The notes under the pieces: generated by a model
Database searches by the model: none
Seen by the model: only the letters and a program-made list of their open reading frames with translations
What the model was told of the DNA's origin: nothing
Shown: positions 5,649 through 9,772 of the stretch, in pieces
Position numbering within the stretch: the first letter of the stretch is position 1
Layout of the letters: each line of letters opens with the position of its first letter
Program-made: the position numbers and the translations under genes
Source: Candidatus Gerdarchaeota archaeon
GTDB lineage: Archaea > Asgardarchaeota > Heimdallarchaeia > JABLTI01
DNA length: 9,772 nt
Assembly: GCA_016839405.1 (NCBI GenBank)
Contig: JAEOUJ010000447.1
Coordinates: 1 to 9,772, forward strand
Direction: 5' to 3'

Positions 5649-6194
5649 ATGAGCATTAAATTCAGGAATTTAACCGCTAAAGAAGAACTAATTTTAAAGG
5701 AAAATTTATGTTATTGGTTAAATGAGGAAAAAGCTAATGATTTCATAAAAAAGAATTTCTTTCTAATTGCTGAGGGGAAATGGAAAGAGATTTTTATTAT
5801 TACAAAAAAAATACAAGAATTTTTACATAAAAATGATTTTATTACACCATATTCTGTAGGTTTAGGTTTTGGTGAATTTAAAGATCAAATGATTTATCTA
5901 ACATTAAGTGGGGCATCTTTTATTGCTAAAATCACAAATAAAAAAGCAATTATTTCTGCGGATGGTGAGCAACCTTTTCTTTATCAAAAACATATTTTAG
6001 CTAAATCAGTTATTAGTTGTTCCCGAAATTGCAACATAAATGAAAAAATCATAGTAATAAATCAATTTGAAGATTTTTTAGGCATAGGTCAACTTAAGAT
6101 TGAAGTTAATGAAATAAAAAATGAGAAATTAGCAGATCAAATAGCAATTTATAATCTCATGGATCTTGGTTGGTATTTAAGAAAAGGTAGATAA
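5649..6194 (+). CDS. Nip7-family ribosome biogenesis protein with C-terminal PUA domain
   Basis: 181 residues, matching Nip7 (about 165-180). N-terminal pre-PUA domain at about 1-95, including RNLTAKEE near the start and the SVGLGFGEF segment at 69-77, which aligns with SLGTCFGKF of eukaryotic Nip7. C-terminal PUA domain at about 97-178: GEQPFLYQKHILAKSV (106-121) corresponds to the AEQSFLYGNHVLKSG of Nip7. LGIGQ at 144-148 and a closing DLGWYLR at 172-178 correspond to LGFG and DIGEYVR. In eukaryotes Nip7 acts in 60S subunit and 27S pre-rRNA maturation; archaeal Nip7 is an RNA-binding PUA protein. Cotranscription with the Nop2/Sun-type methyltransferase fits a joint role at large-subunit rRNA. 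The gene ends 13 bp from the convergent FKBP gene. Confidence 0.88.
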   Translation: MSIKFRNLTAKEELILKENLCYWLNEEKANDFIKKNFFLIAEGKWKEIFIITKKIQEFLHKNDFITPYSVGLGFGEFKDQMIYLTLSGASFIAKITNKKAIISADGEQPFLYQKHILAKSVISCSRNCNINEKIIVINQFEDFLGIGQLKIEVNEIKNEKLADQIAIYNLMDLGWYLRKGR

Positions 6195-6207
6195 GAATAT
6201 TTTATAA

Positions 6208-6906
6208 TCAATCATCAAAAACAAAAGAATCAATGAAAACAATTTCTTTTCTGTCTGGAAGATTGCTATGAATATCAGAAGCAATTCGTATTTTCCTAAA
6301 TTGAATGTAAGGATCTTTTGAAATGATTTCTTGCGGTATAACAATTGTTACTTTTTCTTTCTCATCTTTAATAGTGAACTCTTTGAGATCAACACCAGGC
6401 AAACGATAATCTATTAAAGCTTCTATTTTCTTTTTTACTCCACTGATTTTTTCAAGAATTTTAACATCATACTCAATAGTCTGACCAACTAAAGGATGAT
6501 TGAAATCAACTCGAACACGACCACCAGCAGCAGAAATTATTATTCCAGTTTGATTGCCCCATTGTATTTGTTTACCAATTTCAGGAATAATATTCTTAGC
6601 AACTAATTCCTTTCGTCCAAGCATTTTGATTTTCGTGGAATCTCTATGACCAAAAGTCTCTTCAGGAGGAATGGCTACTTTAAACTTATCACCAATTTCT
6701 TTACCAACTATTGCATTATTTAAACGTTTTAGAAACATTTCTTCATTTCCAACAATCATTAAGCGAGAACCATAATTATTCTTCTCATCAAAAATGTTGG
6801 CTTTTATAGCAACCTTTTCATCAGTAGTTTCAATTATTCTATTGGTGTCTTTTACACTTAATGTAAAGGAAATTCGTATGAAATCTCCTTGCTTGATTTT
6901 TGCCAT
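6208..6906 (-). CDS. FKBP-type peptidyl-prolyl cis-trans isomerase, long archaeal (SlyD-like) form
   Basis: 232 residues, the size of long archaeal FKBPs, with an FKBP core, an inserted chaperone (IF) flap and an extra C-terminal domain. It catalyses proline isomerisation and assists folding in the cytoplasm; no signal peptide is seen. Visible landmarks: the N-terminal strand GDFIRISFTLSVKD (7-20), IPPEETFGHRD (79-89) at the entrance to the insert, the insert at about 90-130, and GGRVRVDFNHPLVGQ (128-142), the highly conserved SlyD/FKBP exit segment. Residues about 155-232 form the archaeal C-terminal extension. The N-terminal domain is longer than in SlyD, with an extra stretch around 35-55. 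The start ATG has an AGGAT about 11 nt upstream. The gene converges on the Nip7 operon with only 13 bp between stop codons. Confidence 0.9.
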   Translation of the reverse strand: MAKIKQGDFIRISFTLSVKDTNRIIETTDEKVAIKANIFDEKNNYGSRLMIVGNEEMFLKRLNNAIVGKEIGDKFKVAIPPEETFGHRDSTKIKMLGRKELVAKNIIPEIGKQIQWGNQTGIIISAAGGRVRVDFNHPLVGQTIEYDVKILEKISGVKKKIEALIDYRLPGVDLKEFTIKDEKEKVTIVIPQEIISKDPYIQFRKIRIASDIHSNLPDRKEIVFIDSFVFDD

Positions 6907-7031
6907 TTTATCTAATCCTACTTGAAGTTCGTTTGTTAGTGTACAATAATTCTTTTGAGGAACTCATATTCAAAAGATTTTTGTTGATTCAACCAAATAG
7001 AATGAAAAAAAAAAGGATTATTTGATTTATA

Positions 7032-7994
7032 TCATAACTTTGATAATTTTATGTTTTTAAATTGTAAATAATTACGAGGATTTCCCTCTAATTTTGTTGC
7101 ACTAAATTCATACATTAATCTATCAAAAATCGCTTCACTAACTGGCCCTAAACCAATTGCTGTTCTTGTTCCTGGTTCTAATTGAGTTTTACCAGCATCT
7201 TGTATAAGTGATGAATTTATTTTTTGTTTCTGGGATTTTCTATAAATTCCCAGCAAATTCTCTTCCCCTTTAACTGTCCAAATTTCTATAGGTTTTTCTT
7301 CAAAATCCCATCTTATTCCTTTTTGTGGTATTAAACTAACGATTGCATGAGATGTTTGTGCAGAAAATTTTCCTTTGCCCATTTTAATGTCATTTCGTAG
7401 AACAACACCAATTATTTTTTTACTCATTTTATCAAGTTTATCAAATTTCACAGCAAGAACTTTATTACTTTGCCAAAAAGATTCAATGCTTTTTTTCTGC
7501 CACCAGCCTTTTAATTCTGGTTTTAAAATTAGCTCAGGTTTATAAAATGGAACTTGTCCTGTAGTGAGAATGTAACCATCACTATTTTCACCTCTTATTT
7601 GCATGAGGTTTTCTCCTTGGAAATTTCTATTAAGTTTTGTTAAAACACGTCTAATGGCGATGTCATGAAGATGAATAGCATCTGTTTCCTGGATTGAATA
7701 ATCTAAACCAGAATCAACATTGGATGGATCTGTATCAAAAATTTCTTTTGCGGATAAAATTAACCATTCTAATATTTCGGGATTTTTTTGAAAAAATGAC
7801 AAATAACTATTTTCAAAATGAATTAATGCTTCGTCTCTTGTTAATAGTTGATCATTAACTAAATGAGCTATTTTCCAATTATTTTCACCAAATTTCTCAA
7901 GCAATTCATTTCTTCGCAATTTCTTTTTTTTCCCAGCATAACCCGGTCTTCCTAGAATTGCCCATTCATCTAATATCTTGTAAATATTGCTCAT
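7032..7994 (-). CDS. pth2: Pth2-type peptidyl-tRNA hydrolase fused to an unrecognised N-terminal domain
   Basis: 320 residues from the ATG at 7992-7994, against about 115-120 for a normal archaeal Pth2. The C-terminal domain (about 192-302) is a clear Pth2. VVLRNDIKMGKGKFSAQTSHA (within 197-217) matches the catalytic RNDLKMGKGKxAAQCSHA of human PTH2. SSLIQDAGKTQLEPGTRT and IGLGP match its SLIQDAGRTQIAPG and IGPGP, including the conserved Asp266. Pth2 recycles peptidyl-tRNA dropped from ribosomes. The N-terminal region (1-185) is rich in Trp and charged residues, with distinctive LGRPGYAGK (14-22), NNWKIAHL (38-45), HLHDIAIRR (108-116) and WQSNK (174-178). I can give no function for it. An in-frame GTG lies three codons upstream, but a GTGATT with 3-nt spacing supports the ATG. 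Confidence 0.85.
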   Translation of the reverse strand: MSNIYKILDEWAILGRPGYAGKKKKLRRNELLEKFGENNWKIAHLVNDQLLTRDEALIHFENSYLSFFQKNPEILEWLILSAKEIFDTDPSNVDSGLDYSIQETDAIHLHDIAIRRVLTKLNRNFQGENLMQIRGENSDGYILTTGQVPFYKPELILKPELKGWWQKKSIESFWQSNKVLAVKFDKLDKMSKKIIGVVLRNDIKMGKGKFSAQTSHAIVSLIPQKGIRWDFEEKPIEIWTVKGEENLLGIYRKSQKQKINSSLIQDAGKTQLEPGTRTAIGLGPVSEAIFDRLMYEFSATKLEGNPRNYLQFKNIKLSKL

Positions 7995-7997
7995 TTT

Positions 7998-8003
7998 AAT
8001 CAC
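7998..8003 (-). promoter_or_regulatory. Shine-Dalgarno GTGATT deciding the Pth2-fusion start
   Basis: On the minus strand GTGATT is followed by AAA and the ATG at 7994. It resembles the GGTGAT used by the Nop2-like gene and matches the anti-SD complement. It overlaps the alternative GTG start codon (8001-8003), making that alternative unlikely. Confidence 0.5.
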
Positions 8004-8043
8004 ATCAACAATTATAATAATTGAAACTGTTTAATTAGACACA

Positions 8044-8053
8044 TTTTATATAA
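8044..8053 (-). promoter_or_regulatory. TATA box for the Pth2-fusion gene
   Basis: TTATATAAAA on the minus strand, about 50 bp upstream of the ATG. It would place transcription start near 8022 and give a leader of under 30 nt that contains the GTGATT site. It is the best TATA-like match in this divergent gap. Confidence 0.45.
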
Positions 8054-8090
8054 TTATTTCTTAAATTGTTTATGTAATTTTAGAACAAAA

Positions 8091-8099
8091 AGTATATGA
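8091..8099 (+). promoter_or_regulatory. TATA-like element for the GH5 gene
   Basis: AGTATATGA follows an A-rich AACAAAA stretch and lies about 45-50 bp upstream of the GTG start. This predicts a start near 8120 and a short leader carrying AAAGGTG. ATTATAAAATA at 8118-8128 is an alternative TATA but too close for a leadered mRNA. Confidence 0.35.
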
Positions 8100-8130
8100 A
8101 AGAATCTTTTGACATTAATTATAAAATAAG

Positions 8131-8137
8131 AAAGGTG
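8131..8137 (+). promoter_or_regulatory. Shine-Dalgarno AAAGGTG for the GTG-started GH5 gene
   Basis: AAAGGTG lies 5 nt before the GTG at 8143 and matches the AGGTG core of the anti-SD complement. It supports the GTG as the start of the glycosidase. Confidence 0.6.
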
Positions 8138-8142
8138 TTATT

Positions 8143-9561
8143 GTGAAATTACAGATTAAAGGAAATTCTTTCATTGATGAAAAAGGAAGACAAGTAATTC
8201 TTCGGGGAGTAAATTTAGGTGGAAGTACAAAAGTTCCAGTAACACCAAACGGAGCAACTCATATCAAAACTGATTTTAGAGATCATCGTGAAGTTTCTTT
8301 TATAGGACATCCTTTTCCTTTGGATGAAGCAGATGAACATTTTGCTAGATTGAAACATTGGGGATTTAATTGTTTACGGTTGTTAACAACATGGGAAGCT
8401 ATTGAACACAAAAATCCAGGAGAATATGATTGGGATTATTTGAAATACCTAAGGAAAATAATAGAAAAAGCCAATGACTATGAGTTGTATTGTTTTATTG
8501 ACCCTCATCAAGATGTTTGGAGTAGGATGACTGGAGGGGATGGAGCACCTGGTTGGACTTTTGAAAAGGTTGGTCTAGACTTTACTAAATTCAATGAAAC
8601 AAATGCAGCTTTACTTATGCAAGAAAAATATCCTGATGATTACCCAAAAATGATTTGGTCAGTGAATTACTATAGATTTGCTACTGCAACAATGTTCACA
8701 CTTTTTTTTGGTGGAAATGAATTTGCTCCAGGATTTACTATTGGGAAAAAAGCTATCCAAGATTATCTTCAAGATCAATTTATTAACTCTATGAAAGAAG
8801 TAGCAAAAATTAGCAAAGATATGCCAAATGTAATAGGATATGATATTTGGAATGAACCAAATAAAGGATTTATAGGAAATACAAATTTAGCTGAATCAAA
8901 TCCTATTGTTTGGGGATTAAGATTTTCTGGTTTTGAAGCAATAGCAACAGCATCTGGTTATCCAATGGAAATACCAATCTATCATCTAAGTGGAGTGAGA
9001 ATGAAGAAATTAGGAACAAAATTAGTTAATCCAAAAGGAATATCTTGTTGGTTACCAAATGCTCAAAATATTTGGCAAGAAGTAGGAATTATTAAAGAGA
9101 GCTCTGAAGGCAAACCTATTCTTAAAAAACCTCAATATTTCTCGAAAGGGAGAAAGACTAATTTCTTTTGGAATTATTTGAAACCTTTTATTAATAAATA
9201 TGCAAAAGAAATGCGCTCAATTGATAATGATGCGTTTATTTTCATTGAAACAGATCCATTTGAAATCCTTTCTAGCACAAAAACATCAATTCAAAATAGC
9301 AAAGAACAATGGACTAAATATGATGCAAATAATATAGTAAATGCCAGTCATTGGTATGATGGAATAACATTATATCTTAGAAAATTCATTAGACATTTTA
9401 CAGTTGACACGCAAACACAAAAACCTTATTTCTTCTATAAAAATGTTAAAAAACTTTTCATTAAACAGCTTGCGAATATCAAGAAATTTTCAAAATTACT
9501 TAATGATTGTCCCACATTAATAGGTGAATTTGGCATTCCCTTTAATATGTATAATAATTAA
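8143..9561 (+). CDS. GH5 endoglycoceramidase-type glycosidase, interrupted by an in-frame TAA
   Basis: 472 residues from a GTG start to a TAA at 9559-9561. The protein matches GH5 endoglycoceramidase-related (GH5_12-like) enzymes, retaining beta-glycosidases acting on glycolipid- or sterol-glucoside-type substrates in fungi and bacteria. Family landmarks: GRQVILRGVNLGGSTKVP (15-32), PHQDVWSR (121-128), acid/base Glu238 in WNEPNKG (236-242), HWYDG (403-407) and nucleophile Glu462 in IGEFGIPF (460-467). There is no signal peptide, so it is cytoplasmic. The stop falls 11 codons after the nucleophile, before the last barrel strand and the usual C-terminal beta domain. The frame continues past the stop with family-like sequence (9562 to the edge). 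An AAA-to-TAA change (Lys, which relatives can have at this point) would explain it. Truncated here it is unlikely to be active, so it may be a pseudogene, a readthrough gene or a sequence error. The substrate in an archaeon is unknown. Confidence 0.85.
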   Translation: MKLQIKGNSFIDEKGRQVILRGVNLGGSTKVPVTPNGATHIKTDFRDHREVSFIGHPFPLDEADEHFARLKHWGFNCLRLLTTWEAIEHKNPGEYDWDYLKYLRKIIEKANDYELYCFIDPHQDVWSRMTGGDGAPGWTFEKVGLDFTKFNETNAALLMQEKYPDDYPKMIWSVNYYRFATATMFTLFFGGNEFAPGFTIGKKAIQDYLQDQFINSMKEVAKISKDMPNVIGYDIWNEPNKGFIGNTNLAESNPIVWGLRFSGFEAIATASGYPMEIPIYHLSGVRMKKLGTKLVNPKGISCWLPNAQNIWQEVGIIKESSEGKPILKKPQYFSKGRKTNFFWNYLKPFINKYAKEMRSIDNDAFIFIETDPFEILSSTKTSIQNSKEQWTKYDANNIVNASHWYDGITLYLRKFIRHFTVDTQTQKPYFFYKNVKKLFIKQLANIKKFSKLLNDCPTLIGEFGIPFNMYNN

Positions 9562-9772
9562 GCATATAGAGATGGGAATTGGAAAAAGCAAATTGAAGCA
9601 CTAACGCTTCACCTTGATTGTATGGATGCTAATTTATTGCATTATACAATTTGGAATTACACTGCAAATAATTGTAATGAATGGGGAGATTTATGGAATT
9701 TAGAGGATTTATCGATTTTTAGTAGAGATCAGCAATCAAATCCTAAAGACATAAATAGCGGTGGAAGAGCAA
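9562..9772 (+). pseudogene. in-frame continuation of the GH5 glycosidase past the TAA stop (open at window edge)
   Basis: Seventy further codons in the same frame contain no stop. They begin AYRDGNW and include LLHYTIWNYTANN, WGDLWNLEDLSIF and GGRA. HYTIWNYT is the final barrel strand with its conserved Trp, and WN-EDLSIF and GGRA are recognisable from endoglycoceramidase-type GH5 proteins before the C-terminal beta domain. No frameshift is needed to join the parts; only the TAA separates them. The first in-frame ATG is at 9622 and has no ribosome-binding site, so independent translation is improbable. The rest of the gene lies beyond the window. Confidence 0.8.

Noticed and set aside
9559..9561. 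Global reassignment of TAA to a sense codon
   Set aside because: korD, the GTPase, the proline-rich protein, the MazG-like gene, the Nop2-like gene and Nip7 all end at TAA at family-appropriate positions.

Overview
The window is very AT-rich and gene-dense, and it reads as archaeal. Supporting signs are a korD-korA-korB 2-oxoacid:ferredoxin oxidoreductase cluster, a Nip7-type PUA protein beside a NOL1/NOP2/Sun RNA methyltransferase, a long archaeal FKBP, a Pth2-type peptidyl-tRNA hydrolase and Shine-Dalgarno sites of the GGAGGTGAT series. An Arf-like small GTPase carrying an extra C-terminal domain, next to a proline-rich membrane protein, points to an Asgard (Promethearchaeota) lineage. That placement is an inference from gene content; nothing in the window fixes the clade.

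Layout. Positions 1-1578 (minus strand) hold korD, korA and the first codons of korB, running off the left edge. Positions 1579-1898 are non-coding: a kor promoter region with inverted repeats, then a striking array of 9-bp direct repeats (ATGTAANNN, 1762-1895) that starts 3 bp beyond the stop codon of the GTPase gene. Positions 1899-2822 (minus) are the Arf-like GTPase. A hairpin with a T-rich 3' side at 2952-2990 separates it from a TTG-started, single-pass membrane protein with a polyproline tail (2991-3947, minus). A small MazG-like NTP pyrophosphatase follows (4243-4584, minus). It is divergent from a two-gene operon on the plus strand (4684-6194) encoding the Nop2/Sun-type m5C methyltransferase and Nip7, both tied to large-subunit ribosome maturation. 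That operon converges on a SlyD-like long FKBP (6208-6906, minus). A Pth2 enzyme with a large unrecognised N-terminal domain (7032-7994, minus) is divergent from a GH5 endoglycoceramidase-type glycosidase (8143 onward, plus).

The GH5 reading frame is broken by an in-frame TAA at 9559-9561, just after the catalytic nucleophile. The same frame then continues with recognisable family sequence to the window edge, so this is a point nonsense change, a readthrough site or an assembly error. TAA is the usual stop of the neighbouring genes, so the codon is not reassigned generally.

Functionally the window mixes central metabolism (Kor), translation and ribosome maintenance (Nop2, Nip7, Pth2), protein folding (FKBP), nucleotide-pool cleaning (MazG-like), a eukaryote-like GTPase and glycoconjugate hydrolysis. 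No defence island, CRISPR array, transposon or tRNA was seen. The items most worth follow-up are the 9-bp repeat array, the fused Pth2, the interrupted GH5 gene and the GTPase / proline-rich membrane protein neighbourhood.
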